DNA of 64,000 nt from Streptomyces uncialis (GTDB taxonomy: Bacteria; Actinomycetota; Actinomycetes; Streptomycetales; Streptomycetaceae), in the NCBI RefSeq assembly GCF_001905345.1, contig NZ_LFBV01000004.1:310001-374000 (forward strand), in the 5' to 3' direction. Below, one piece after another: positions 45,136 through 53,712 of this stretch (positions within the stretch are counted from its first letter, which is position 1; the number at the start of each line of letters is the position of its first letter). Position numbers and translations under genes: made by a program. The notes below the pieces were generated by a model. That model was not told the origin of the DNA. It saw only the letters and a list, made by a program, of their open reading frames with translations, and searched no databases.

Positions 45136-46635
45136 ATGACCGAGGACGAAACACCGGCGGCCGGTGCGCCGGTGGCAAGGGTGCTGGCGCTGCGCTGGGT
45201 GCTCGGTCCCCTCTCGGGGGCATTGGCACTCATGGCCATTGTGTTCCACGTCCAGGGCTGGGACTCGATGGCCAGGAACTCGAAGTACGAGGCGAGTGCC
45301 GATGGAACCGGTTGGCTGGTCTTCCTCGCCTTCCTCTTCAGCATCGTCGGCCTCGTCCTGTTGCTGGTGGTGCTGACCAACCTCGCCGCGGGCGGCTACC
45401 ACAAGGCGTATGTGTTCGGACTGCCTCTCGCCGGTGCCGTGCTGATCGCGTGGCCCGGCTGGCAGTTCACCGAGTGGGTACGCGGGCCCATGCTGGACAT
45501 CGCGTGGACCGTCCCTCTGGACGGGCCCGGGACGGTGAGCACCCAGGGGCTGTGGGTGACCGACGACGGGATGGTGATCCGGGGCCGGGAGGACGCCCTG
45601 ATCGCCCATGACCCGCGGGACGGTGAACGCCGCTGGAGCGTCGATGCCCCGGTGCGGATGTCCCTCTGTTCGATGAGTGACAGCGTGTCACAGGGGATCG
45701 GCATCGTCGTCCACCAGCGGCACGAGAAGCCCTGTGCCTCCGTGTCGGCGGTCGACCTCGACAGCGGACGCATCCTGTGGAGGACGACGGTGGTCGCGGA
45801 CGACCTCGACTTCGCCCAAGTGCAGGGCGGCCGGGTCGCCGTCGACCAAGAGGTGGCGGTCGCGGCGACCGAGGACGGTGCGCGGGCCTTCGGCCTGCGG
45901 GACGGGAGGCCGCGCTGGACCTACCGGGCGGACGACGACTACTGCGGGCCCGCACTCGTGTCCGCGGCGGGCGGCCGGACCCGGATCGTGGAGGTCTGCG
46001 ACCCTCTAGGTGCCGACAAGGTGACGACCCGGGTTCTCACCCTGGACAGCGGGAACGGCAAGGAGCTTCACAGGCAGGACCTGCCGACGGAGACCAGCAT
46101 GAGCGAGGTCGGCGTGATCTCCGCCGAGCCCTTGGTGATCCAGGTGAAGGAGAGCGACGAGCGGGGGCTCGACGCCGTGGTCGCGTTCGAACGGGACAGC
46201 GGTGAACCCATGATCATGAAGCGGGTGGGGACCGATGGGGAAATCTTCCTGGAAGGCGCGGTGGTGCACGGGGGCACCCTGTTCGCCATCACCCAGACCT
46301 CTGGCACCGGCAAAGCCCATCATGTCTCCGCGTACTCCTTGCGGGACGGGGAACGGCGATGGCTGGTCAAGGTCGGGGACAGCCGACGGGACTCCGTCCA
46401 GTCGCTGACCGTCGCGGGCGGGCGGATCGGGGTCTACGTGAACGACCAACGGGTGCTCAGCCTTGATCCGTACACCGGTGCGAAGCAGCACGACCACGGT
46501 GCCGTGATCGACGAAGGAGCGACGAAGACGGGGTCAGGCGTGGATATCCTCGCTGGGCCCGATGACGGCTGGATACTCGTCAACCTGTCCAGCGGTAGCT
46601 ATCCGCCGCTTGTGGGTCTCACCCCCAAGGACTGA
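45136..46635 (+). CDS. Membrane-anchored PQQ-like beta-propeller protein
   Basis: About 499 residues from the ATG at 45136, six bases after AAGGGG. Three hydrophobic segments in the first 120 residues (about 15-35, 55-80, 92-110) anchor it. The rest is an extracellular repeat of strands with WS/LD-G patterns (GLWVTDDGMVIRGREDALIAHDPRDGERRW, AVDLDSGRILWRTTV, YSLRDGERRWLVK), as in PQQ-like propellers. No PQQ-binding Trp-docking set is clear, so an enzyme activity is not implied. Confidence 0.82.
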   Translation: MTEDETPAAGAPVARVLALRWVLGPLSGALALMAIVFHVQGWDSMARNSKYEASADGTGWLVFLAFLFSIVGLVLLLVVLTNLAAGGYHKAYVFGLPLAGAVLIAWPGWQFTEWVRGPMLDIAWTVPLDGPGTVSTQGLWVTDDGMVIRGREDALIAHDPRDGERRWSVDAPVRMSLCSMSDSVSQGIGIVVHQRHEKPCASVSAVDLDSGRILWRTTVVADDLDFAQVQGGRVAVDQEVAVAATEDGARAFGLRDGRPRWTYRADDDYCGPALVSAAGGRTRIVEVCDPLGADKVTTRVLTLDSGNGKELHRQDLPTETSMSEVGVISAEPLVIQVKESDERGLDAVVAFERDSGEPMIMKRVGTDGEIFLEGAVVHGGTLFAITQTSGTGKAHHVSAYSLRDGERRWLVKVGDSRRDSVQSLTVAGGRIGVYVNDQRVLSLDPYTGAKQHDHGAVIDEGATKTGSGVDILAGPDDGWILVNLSSGSYPPLVGLTPKD

Positions 46636-46673
46636 ACGCGTCCCGGTCCATGACCAGGCACGACAAACGGCGT

Positions 46674-46703
46674 GGCCCCCGTACCCGCACGGGCACGGGG
46701 GCC
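46674..46703. terminator. Bidirectional hairpin between convergent genes
   Basis: GGCCCCCGT pairs with ACGGGGGCC, and the inner CCCG with CGGG, leaving a very short loop and one A-C mismatch. It lies between the propeller gene (ends 46635) and the chelatase gene (ends 46754). No strong T-run. Beside it, GGCGCTCA repeats around 46740-46757. Confidence 0.7.
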
Positions 46704-46753
46704 GGCCATGTGCCGGACACATACGTCCGGTTCGTACTCAGGCGCTCAGGCGC

Positions 46754-47554
46754 TCAGGCGCCCAGCGCGACCCGCTGCCGGGCCCCGGGGCCGTACGACG
46801 GGGCGCCATGAGCCGGGGGACCGTACGCCGCCGGACGGGCCGCCGCCTCGTCGTAGCGTCGCAGCAGGACCCGCGCCACCTCCGGCGCGGGGCCCAGTAC
46901 CCCGGCGATCACATCGGCGCCCGCCTCGGCCGCGCCGCGCGCTATCCGGTCCGGCAGCCTGCCCGGGGCCAGGACATAGGGGGCCACCGCGATCCGGCGG
47001 ACCCCCCGCGCGCGCAGCTCCCGTACCGCGTCCTCGGTACGGGGAAGGGACGCGGAGGCGAACGCGGGCCGCACGGCGCACCAACCGGTGTGCCGCCACT
47101 CCCGCGCGATTTCTGCGATCACCGCGATCGCCTCCGGGTCTGTGGAGCCCGCCGAGGCCAGGACGACCCCGGTCGCGGGCTTGTCGCCGGGCGTGAGCCC
47201 GGCCTCGTACAGCCGCCGTTCCAGCACGGCCGTGAGCAGCGGGGACGGTCCCAGGACCCCGGCCTGCCGGATACGCAGCGCCGCGGGAGCCTCCCGCAGC
47301 ACCGCGGGGATGTCCGCCTTGGCGTGGAACGCCCGGGTGAGCAGCAGCGGTTGGGCCACCACGTCCCGGACGCCCTCGGCGGCCAGTGACTCCAGTACCG
47401 CCGCGACCGACGGCACGGTGAAGTCGAGGAAGCCGGTCTCCACCCGCAGCCCCGGCCGCAGCGCCCGTACCCGCTCCACCAGAGCGTGCACGGTCGCGGC
47501 ATGGCGCGGGTCACGACTGCCGTGGGCGACGACCAACAGGACCGGTTCGTTCAT
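46754..47554 (-). CDS. Sirohydrochlorin chelatase (CbiX/SirB type)
   Basis: A 266-residue protein from the ATG at 47554, 5 bp after the permease stop. Two CbiX-like halves: VLLVVAHGSRDPRHAATV with His10 as metal ligand, GVRDVVAQPLLLTRAFHAKADIP with a second His, and in the second half LASAGSTDPEA. It inserts iron into sirohydrochlorin to make siroheme (cobalt in B12 pathways). At the end of a sulfate/sulfite operon, iron for sulfite reductase's siroheme is the natural role. Confidence 0.9.
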   Translation of the reverse strand: MNEPVLLVVAHGSRDPRHAATVHALVERVRALRPGLRVETGFLDFTVPSVAAVLESLAAEGVRDVVAQPLLLTRAFHAKADIPAVLREAPAALRIRQAGVLGPSPLLTAVLERRLYEAGLTPGDKPATGVVLASAGSTDPEAIAVIAEIAREWRHTGWCAVRPAFASASLPRTEDAVRELRARGVRRIAVAPYVLAPGRLPDRIARGAAEAGADVIAGVLGPAPEVARVLLRRYDEAAARPAAYGPPAHGAPSYGPGARQRVALGA

Positions 47555-47559
47555 GACGA

Positions 47560-48555
47560 TCAGCTCTTCACCAGCAGGCCGCGGCTGCGCAGGACCCACC
47601 GCTCCAGCGGACTGAAGATCAGCAGGTCGATCGCGATACCGACGATCAGGATCATGAGGATGGCGAGGAAAACCATGGACATGCTGCTGGCGGTACGGCC
47701 GTTCTCCAGCAGCTGTCCGAGGCCCACCCCGAGCTCCGGCGACGACGCGATGATCTCGGCGGCCATCAGCGAACGCCAGGAGAACGCCCAGCCCTGCTTC
47801 AGTCCCGCCAGATAACCGGGCAGCGCCGCCGGCATGACGATGTGCCAGGTGTGCCGCAGTCCCGTGGCGCCCAGGGTGCGGCCCGCCCGCAGGAACAGCG
47901 GGGGCACCTGGTCGACACCGGAGACCAGACCGTTCGCGATCGAGGGGACCGCGCCCAGCAGGATCACCGCGAACATCATGGAGTCGTTCAGCCCGAGCCA
48001 GATCACCGCGGGCGGCACCCAGGCCACCGACGGCAGCGACTGGAGGCCCGAGAGGATCGGACCGATCGCCGCCCGGACGAACTTCACCCGGGCGACCACC
48101 AGCCCCAGCGGGGTGCCGATCGACAGGGCCAGCAGGAACCCGAGCAGACCCCGGGACACACTGGTCCAGATGTATTCGAGGAGCGTGCCCCGCTGCCAGG
48201 CGGTCACCACCTCGTCCCACACCTCGGCCGGCGCGGGCAGCTTGTAGCTCTCGGTGACCTCCGCCCAGACGAGGACCTGCCACACCACCAGCACCAGCGC
48301 CACCGCGATCAGCGGCGGCAGCACCTTCTGCACCAGGGTCTGGCGCAGCGGGGTGCGGCTGCTCGGCACGGCGTCCAGCGCGTCGAGCCCGGCCTCCAGT
48401 CCCGCGAGGTCGTGTGGATCGCTGTCGGCCCGGCCCTGGGCGCCGGTGCCCTTGGCGGGGTCCTCCTTGGTGACGGTGCCGCCCCCGGCCGGGACGGTGT
48501 CCCGGCCGGTTCCGTCGGTGCCGTCGTGACCGGCGGTCGGGTCAGTGCTGGCCAT
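47560..48555 (-). CDS. Sulfonate/sulfate-ester type ABC permease (SsuC/TauC-like)
   Basis: A 331-residue protein from the ATG at 48555, overlapping the ATPase gene by 14 bp. A 75-residue Gly/Asp/Thr-rich N-terminal extension precedes the permease domain. The helices begin VLPPLIAVALVLVVWQVLV. The EAA loop is AGRTLGATGLRHTWHIVMPAALPGY. It imports an oxidised sulfur compound, judged from family and the cys operon context. Confidence 0.9.
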   Translation of the reverse strand: MASTDPTAGHDGTDGTGRDTVPAGGGTVTKEDPAKGTGAQGRADSDPHDLAGLEAGLDALDAVPSSRTPLRQTLVQKVLPPLIAVALVLVVWQVLVWAEVTESYKLPAPAEVWDEVVTAWQRGTLLEYIWTSVSRGLLGFLLALSIGTPLGLVVARVKFVRAAIGPILSGLQSLPSVAWVPPAVIWLGLNDSMMFAVILLGAVPSIANGLVSGVDQVPPLFLRAGRTLGATGLRHTWHIVMPAALPGYLAGLKQGWAFSWRSLMAAEIIASSPELGVGLGQLLENGRTASSMSMVFLAILMILIVGIAIDLLIFSPLERWVLRSRGLLVKS

Positions 48556-49330
48556 GGCGGCGGATCTCCCCACGCAGTTTTTCGGTGATCTCGACGGACA
48601 GCTCCGCGACGGCGCTGTCCTCGATACGGCGCGGCTGCGGGATGTCCACCGTCCACTGGTGCGCCACCCGGCCGGGCCGGGACGACAGCAGTACGACCCG
48701 CTCGGCGAGCCGTACCGCCTCCCGCACGTTGTGCGTCACGAACAGCACCGACACCTTCGTCTCCCGCCAGATGCGGGTCAACTCGTCGTGCAGCACATCG
48801 CGGGTGATCGCGTCGAGCGCGGCGAACGGCTCGTCCATCAGCAGCAGCTGGCTGTCCTGCGCCAGCGCGCGGGCCATCGCCACCCGCTGCCGCATCCCGC
48901 CGGACAGCTCGTGCACCCGCTTGCCGTACGAGCCCTTCAGCCGTACCAGCTCCAGCAGTTCCTCCGCCTTGTCGCGGCGGTCGGACTTCGTGACACCCCG
49001 CAGCTTCAGGGCGAGTTCGATGTTCTTGCCCGCGGTGAGCCAGGGGAACAGCGCGTGCTCCTGGAACATCAGGGCGGGCCGCCCCTCGGTGCTGATGGTC
49101 CCGGTGCTCGGGCGGTCCAGCCCGGCGACCAGGTTCAGCAGGGTCGACTTCCCGCAGCCCGACGCCCCCAGGAGGGTGACGAACTCCCCGGGCGCGACAT
49201 CGAGGGTGATGTCGTCCAGGACGAGCTGGGCCCCGGCGGGACCGTTGAAGGACTTCGAGACATGCTCGATCCGGGCCGCCGGAGCGGCGTGCCGGATACC
49301 GTCGGCGGCCTTGGCGAAGGTCGTGGCCAT
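48542..49330 (-). CDS. Sulfonate-type ABC importer ATP-binding protein (SsuB/TauB-like)
   Basis: A 262-residue ATPase from the ATG at 49330 after AGGAGG. Walker A GASGCGKST near 54-62, Q-loop FQEHAL, signature LSGGMRQRVAMARAL, Walker B LLLMDEP, and H-loop THNVREA. It energises the adjoining permease. The family handles sulfonates, nitrate and similar substrates; the neighbouring cys genes point to a sulfur source. Confidence 0.93.
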   Translation of the reverse strand: MATTFAKAADGIRHAAPAARIEHVSKSFNGPAGAQLVLDDITLDVAPGEFVTLLGASGCGKSTLLNLVAGLDRPSTGTISTEGRPALMFQEHALFPWLTAGKNIELALKLRGVTKSDRRDKAEELLELVRLKGSYGKRVHELSGGMRQRVAMARALAQDSQLLLMDEPFAALDAITRDVLHDELTRIWRETKVSVLFVTHNVREAVRLAERVVLLSSRPGRVAHQWTVDIPQPRRIEDSAVAELSVEITEKLRGEIRRHGQH

Positions 49331-49359
49331 GGTCGTCACCTCCTGAGGTCGGGGAACCG

Positions 49360-50481
49360 CTACTTGACGCCGAGCCCGGCGTCTTCGACCGCGGGCTTGC
49401 CCTCGGCCTTCAGGACCTTGTTCAGGGTCGACAGGTCGTAGATGCCGTCCAGGTCCGGGTCCTCCAGCAGACCCGCCTTCACCGCGTAGTCCGCCCCGGT
49501 CTTCAGGGTCGACGCCAGCGGGTCGTCGATGAACTCGATCGACGGCCAGGCGCTGTCGAGGACGTCCGCGGGCAGCGGCTTGCCGGACAGGGCCTTCAGC
49601 TTGTCGTTGGCGGCCTTCTTGGCCTCGTCCGGGTTGGCGTTGATCCACGCGTTGGTCTTCACCGTGCCGCGCAGCACCGCCTCGACCACGTCCGGGTGGG
49701 ACTTGAGGAACTTCTGCGACACGATCACATGCGTGATCACGAACTTCTTGTCCGGCCACAGGTCGGCCTCGTTGAGCAGGACCTTCCCGCCGAGGGCCAC
49801 CAGACGGGACGCGGTCGGCTCCGGCACCCAGGCACCGTCGACGGACCCCGCCTTGTAGGCGTCCGGGGTGATCTTGTTGTCGGTGCGGACGACGTTGACA
49901 TCGCCCTTGCCGCTCTGCGCGTCGATCTTCCAGCCCTTTTCGGCGGCCCAGTTGAGCAGGGCCACGTCCTGGGTGTTGCCGAGCTGCGGGGTGGCGATGT
50001 TCTTGCCCTTGACGTCGTCGACCGTCTTGATCTTCTTCGGGTTGACGACGAGCTTCACCCCGCCGGATGCCGAACCGCCGACGATGCGCAGGTTCTCACC
50101 GTTGGACTTGGTGTAGCCGTTGATCGCGGGGGAGGGGCCGATCCAGCCGATGTCTATGGAGCCCGAGTTCAGCGCCTCGATCTCCGACGGTCCGGCGTTG
50201 AACTGCGAGTACGACACCTTCGTGCCGCCGAGTTCCTTCTGGAAGAGCCCTCTGTGGTCACCGATCAGCGCGGTGGCGTGGGTGAGGTTGGGAAAGTATC
50301 CGATCTTCACCGTGTCGGCGGAGAGCTTCTTGGCGTTCGCGGCCGGGGCGGCCTTGTCGGCCGTGTCCTCGTCGGCCTCGGAGCCGTAGCCGCAGGCGGT
50401 CGCGGTGATCGCGAGGAGCGGCAGGGCCGCCGCGACGGCCAGGTGGCGGCGCAGGGCGGTGGATCGGAAGGTGGCAGGCAC
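49360..50481 (-). CDS. Sulfonate-type ABC importer substrate-binding lipoprotein (SsuA-like)
   Basis: A 373-residue lipoprotein from a GTG at 50481: signal peptide with TATAC lipobox, C30. The mature part has VKIGYFPNLTHATALIGDHRGLFQKELG, GSIDIGWIGPSPAINGY and GKNIATPQLGNTQDVALLNW, as in SsuA/TauA/NrtA-type type-2 binding proteins. A GTG at 50514 is an alternative start, 4 bases after the stop of a candidate leader ORF. The start is therefore uncertain. First gene of the importer-chelatase group. Confidence 0.9.
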   Translation of the reverse strand: MPATFRSTALRRHLAVAAALPLLAITATACGYGSEADEDTADKAAPAANAKKLSADTVKIGYFPNLTHATALIGDHRGLFQKELGGTKVSYSQFNAGPSEIEALNSGSIDIGWIGPSPAINGYTKSNGENLRIVGGSASGGVKLVVNPKKIKTVDDVKGKNIATPQLGNTQDVALLNWAAEKGWKIDAQSGKGDVNVVRTDNKITPDAYKAGSVDGAWVPEPTASRLVALGGKVLLNEADLWPDKKFVITHVIVSQKFLKSHPDVVEAVLRGTVKTNAWINANPDEAKKAANDKLKALSGKPLPADVLDSAWPSIEFIDDPLASTLKTGADYAVKAGLLEDPDLDGIYDLSTLNKVLKAEGKPAVEDAGLGVK

Positions 50482-50518
50482 GGGAGGTGGTCCTCTCGTC
50501 GGCCCGGCGCTCACGTAC

Positions 50519-50599
50519 TCAAGTCGTGGCCGGGAATTCGGCGGGTTTTCGGCACGGCGGGTGGGGGGTGAGGGCGCGCAAGCGGTGCGCGTACGTCAT
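50519..50599 (-). CDS. Candidate leader ORF upstream of the sulfur importer
   Basis: A 26-codon frame (MTYAHRLRALTPHPPC then RKPAEFPATT) ends 4 bases before a possible GTG start of the binding-protein gene. Its ATG overlaps the stop of another short ORF by 4 bp. One cysteine codon at position 16 is followed by Arg. Attenuating leader peptides are common before sulfur genes in actinobacteria, but the composition here is not decisive. It may be chance. Confidence 0.3.
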   Translation of the reverse strand: MTYAHRLRALTPHPPCRKPAEFPATT

Positions 50600-50724
50600 C
50601 GCGCACATCGCCCCACACCGCCCTGCCCACTGCCCAGTGCGCCGCTGCCGACGCGGCCCCCCTCCTTCGCGAAGGTCGCGAAGACGGAGAACAGACCCAC
50701 GGTCGTGGTCGTGGTGTCGTTCAT
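50596..50724 (-). CDS. Candidate 42-residue ORF in the cysN-importer gap
   Basis: It starts with an ATG at 50724 after GGGGAGGTGACC and has a run of five Thr then VGLFSVFATFAKEGG, followed by Gly-rich sequence. Its stop TGA overlaps the ATG of the 26-codon ORF by 4 bp, giving a coupled chain ORF-leader-importer. No family recognised. Together these fill much of the 284-bp gap after cysN. Confidence 0.3.
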   Translation of the reverse strand: MNDTTTTTVGLFSVFATFAKEGGRVGSGALGSGQGGVGRCAR

Positions 50725-50765
50725 CCTGCCGGTCACCTCCCCCTGCTCCCCCTGCGTGCTCATCG

Positions 50766-52124
50766 CTAGAAGTCCCACCCCTCCTCGTCGTCCGTCGTGC
50801 CGGTGGCCGTGGCCGCCCCGGTCGCCGCGAACGACTCGCCCGCCATTCCGGCGGCGAGTGTCGTACCGTCCGCCGGGTCGATCAGGAGGAACGACCCGGT
50901 GCGCCGTGACTCCGCGTACGCGTCGAGCGCGAGCGGTTCGGCGGTGCGGACCCGGACCCGGCCGATGTCGTTGGCGACCAGCCGCTCCGGGTTCCTGGCC
51001 TGCGAGAGATCGTCCAGCGTGAGCCGGGACGGGATCTCCTGGACGATCGCCTTGACCGTGCGGGTCGTGTGCTTCAGCAGCACCCGCTGCCCCACGGTGA
51101 GCGGTATGTCCGCGACATGGCAGACCGTCGCCTCGATGTCCCGGGTGGTCGACGGCGCGTCCCGCGCCGGGACGACGAGGTCACCGCGGGAGATGTCGAT
51201 GTCGTCCGCCAGCAGCAGCGTCACCGACTGCGGGGTCCACGCCACGTCCACCGGTACGCCCAGCAGATCGATCCCGGTGACCGTGGAGGTGCGGCCCGAC
51301 GGAAGGACCATGACCTCCTCGCCGACCCGGAACGTCCCGGCGGCGATCTGCCCGGCGTACCCCCGGTAGTCGGGGTGCTCGGCGGTCTGCGGCCGGATCA
51401 CGTACTGCACCGGCAGCCGCGCGTGGCACTCGGCCAGGTCATGGCTGACGGGGACCGTCTCCAGGTGCTCCAGCACCGTGGGGCCGCCGTACCAGTCCAT
51501 CCGCGCCGACGGGTCCACGACGTTGTCCCCGGTGAGCGCCGAGATCGGGATCGCGGTCACCTCGGGCACGCCCAGCTCGGTGGCGTACGCGGTGAACTCC
51601 TCCGCGATGTCCGCGAAGACGGGCTCGGCGAAGTCCACCAGGTCCATCTTGTTGACCGCGAGGACGACGTGCGGCACCCGCAGCAGGGCCGCGATGGCCG
51701 CGTGCCGCCGGGTCTGCTCGACCACGCCGTTGCGGGCGTCCACCAGGATCACCGTCAGCTCGGCGGTGGACGCGCCGGTGACCATGTTCCGGGTGTACTG
51801 CACATGGCCCGGGGTGTCCGCGAGGATGAACCGTCTGCGCGGGGTCGCGAAGTAGCGGTACGCCACGTCGATGGTGATGCCCTGCTCCCGTTCGGCGCGC
51901 AGGCCGTCGGTGAGCAGCGCCAGGTCGGGGGTCTCCTGGCCACGGCTGAGGGAGGCGTGCGCGACGGCCTCCAGCTGGTCGGTGAGGACCGACTTGGAGT
52001 CGTGCAGCAGCCGTCCCACCAGCGTCGACTTGCCGTCGTCCACGGAACCGGCGGTCGCGAAGCGCAGCAGGGTCGTCGCCGCGAGACCGGCGAACGGGTC
52101 CGTGGTGGCAGTGCTGTTCGTCAT
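50766..52124 (-). CDS. cysN: Sulfate adenylyltransferase GTPase subunit
   Basis: A 452-residue EF-Tu-like GTPase. G1 GSVDDGKST at 26-34, G3 DTPGH, and G4 NKMD are all present. Beta-barrel domains 2 and 3 follow. A Thr/Ala/Gly-rich tail ends in EEGWDF. With CysD it makes adenosine 5'-phosphosulfate (APS) from sulfate and ATP, driven by GTP hydrolysis. Starts 2 bp after the cysD stop. Confidence 0.95.
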   Translation of the reverse strand: MTNSTATTDPFAGLAATTLLRFATAGSVDDGKSTLVGRLLHDSKSVLTDQLEAVAHASLSRGQETPDLALLTDGLRAEREQGITIDVAYRYFATPRRRFILADTPGHVQYTRNMVTGASTAELTVILVDARNGVVEQTRRHAAIAALLRVPHVVLAVNKMDLVDFAEPVFADIAEEFTAYATELGVPEVTAIPISALTGDNVVDPSARMDWYGGPTVLEHLETVPVSHDLAECHARLPVQYVIRPQTAEHPDYRGYAGQIAAGTFRVGEEVMVLPSGRTSTVTGIDLLGVPVDVAWTPQSVTLLLADDIDISRGDLVVPARDAPSTTRDIEATVCHVADIPLTVGQRVLLKHTTRTVKAIVQEIPSRLTLDDLSQARNPERLVANDIGRVRVRTAEPLALDAYAESRRTGSFLLIDPADGTTLAAGMAGESFAATGAATATGTTDDEEGWDF

Positions 52125-52126
52125 GG

Positions 52127-53116
52127 CTAGAAGTACCCCTCGCGCTTGCGGTCTTCCATCGCGGCCTCGGACATCTTGTCGTCGGCGCGGGTGGCACCCC
52201 GCTCGGTGAGCCGGGACGCGGCGATCTCCGTGATCACGGCGTCGAGCGTGACCGCGTCCGAGTCGACGGCTCCGGTGCAGGACATGTCCCCGACGGTGCG
52301 GTAGCGCACCAGCCGGCGCTCCAGCGGTTCGCCGTCCTTCGGGCCGCCCCATTCGCCGGGGGTCAGCCACATACCGGAGCGCTGGAACACCTCGCGCTCG
52401 TGGGCGAAGTAGATCCGCGGCAGCTCGATCGACTCCCGGGCGATGTACTGCCACACGTCCAGCTCGGTCCAGTTGGACAGCGGGAACACCCGGACGTGCT
52501 CACCGGGCGCGTGCCGGCCGTTGTAGAGCTGCCACAGCTCGGGGCGCTGACGGCGCGGGTCCCACTGGGAGAACTCGTCGCGCAGCGAGAACACCCGCTC
52601 CTTGGCGCGGGCCTTCTCCTCGTCGCGCCGTCCGCCGCCGAACACGGCGTCGAAGCGGTGCTGCTGGATGGCCTCGGTCAGCGGCACGGTCTGGAGGGGG
52701 TTGCGGGTGCCGTCCGGGCGTTCGCGCAGCACACCGCGGTCGATGTAGTCCTGCACGGACGCGATGTGCAGCCGCAGCCCGTGCCGGGCCACCGTCCGGT
52801 CGCGGTAGTCGAGGACCTCGGGGAAGTTGTGCCCGGTGTCGACGTGCAGCAGCGTGAACGGCACCGCCGCGGGGGCGAACGCCTTCAGCGCCAGATGCAG
52901 CATGACGATGGAGTCCTTGCCGCCGGAGAACAGGATCACCGGCCGTTCGAACTCGCCCGCCACCTCGCGGAAGATATGGACGGCCTCGGACTCCAGCGCG
53001 TCCAGGTGCGACAGCGCGTACGGGCTCCGTGTCTGCGCCGGCGCCGGTGCGCGGTGGCCGCCGTGCTCGCCGTGGCTGCCGTGCTCGCCGCGGGCCGTGG
53101 TCGCGGTCGGTGTCAT
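52127..53116 (-). CDS. cysD: Sulfate adenylyltransferase catalytic subunit
   Basis: A 329-residue PP-loop ATP pyrophosphatase-type enzyme with SGGKDS at 64-69. LLHVDTGHNFPE, FDAVFGGGRRDEEKARAKER and the C-terminal GDMSCTGAVDS are typical of CysD. The N-terminus has a His/Gly-rich stretch (GEHGSHGEHGGH, residues 10-21) that is not part of the usual fold and could bind metal. It overlaps the cysC stop by 4 bp. Confidence 0.95.
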   Translation of the reverse strand: MTPTATTARGEHGSHGEHGGHRAPAPAQTRSPYALSHLDALESEAVHIFREVAGEFERPVILFSGGKDSIVMLHLALKAFAPAAVPFTLLHVDTGHNFPEVLDYRDRTVARHGLRLHIASVQDYIDRGVLRERPDGTRNPLQTVPLTEAIQQHRFDAVFGGGRRDEEKARAKERVFSLRDEFSQWDPRRQRPELWQLYNGRHAPGEHVRVFPLSNWTELDVWQYIARESIELPRIYFAHEREVFQRSGMWLTPGEWGGPKDGEPLERRLVRYRTVGDMSCTGAVDSDAVTLDAVITEIAASRLTERGATRADDKMSEAAMEDRKREGYF

Positions 53117-53712
53117 GCCAGACCCCTCTCGGTGAGCAGCGCGTGCAGCGCCGCCGCGGACTCCTGCACGGTCTGGTCCTGCGACTCGATCCGCAGATCG
53201 GGCGCCTCGGGCTCCTCGTACGGGTCGTCCACCCCGGTCAGTCCGGAGATCTCGCCCGCCGCCTGCTTGGCGTACAGGCCCTTCACATCACGTACGGAGC
53301 ACACGTCCACGGGGGTGGCCACATGCACCTCGACATAGGTGGTGCCCGCCGCCTGGTGCCGCTTGCGTACGGCGTCCCGGCTGTCGGCGTACGGCGCGAT
53401 CACCGGCACCAGCGCGAGCACGCCGTGGGAGGCGAGGAGTTCGGCGACGAAGGCGATGCGCTGGACGTTGGTGTGCCGGTCCTCGCGGCTGAAGCCGAGG
53501 CCCGCGGAGAGGAACTCACGGATCTCGTCACCGTCGAGCACCTCGACCCGGCGGCCCGCGGCGCGCAGCCGGTCGGCCAGCGCGTACGCGATCGTGGTCT
53601 TGCCCGCGCTGGGCAGGCCCGTGAGCCAGACGGTGGCTCCCGTCACGTCGTTCTCCTCGGCACTGTGGTTCTCCTCCTGGGGGGTGGGGGCGCCCTGGGT
53701 GGGGGCGGTCAT
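53113..53712 (-). CDS. cysC: Adenylylsulfate kinase
   Basis: A 199-residue kinase with P-loop GLPSAGKTT at 32-40 and the family motifs RVEVLDGDEIREFLS, LGFSREDR and VRDVKGLYAKQAAGEI. It phosphorylates APS to PAPS. An N-terminal Gln/Glu-rich 22-residue tail is additional. Overlaps cysH by 4 bp and cysD by 4 bp. Because the neighbouring CysH is of the APS type, CysC may mainly supply PAPS for sulfation rather than assimilation. Confidence 0.95.
   Translation of the reverse strand: MTAPTQGAPTPQEENHSAEENDVTGATVWLTGLPSAGKTTIAYALADRLRAAGRRVEVLDGDEIREFLSAGLGFSREDRHTNVQRIAFVAELLASHGVLALVPVIAPYADSRDAVRKRHQAAGTTYVEVHVATPVDVCSVRDVKGLYAKQAAGEISGLTGVDDPYEEPEAPDLRIESQDQTVQESAAALHALLTERGLA

Noticed and set aside
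46754..48283. 509-codon fusion of an upstream frame with the chelatase
   Set aside because: The N-terminal half is antisense-like sequence inside the permease; the ATG at 47554 gives a normal chelatase.
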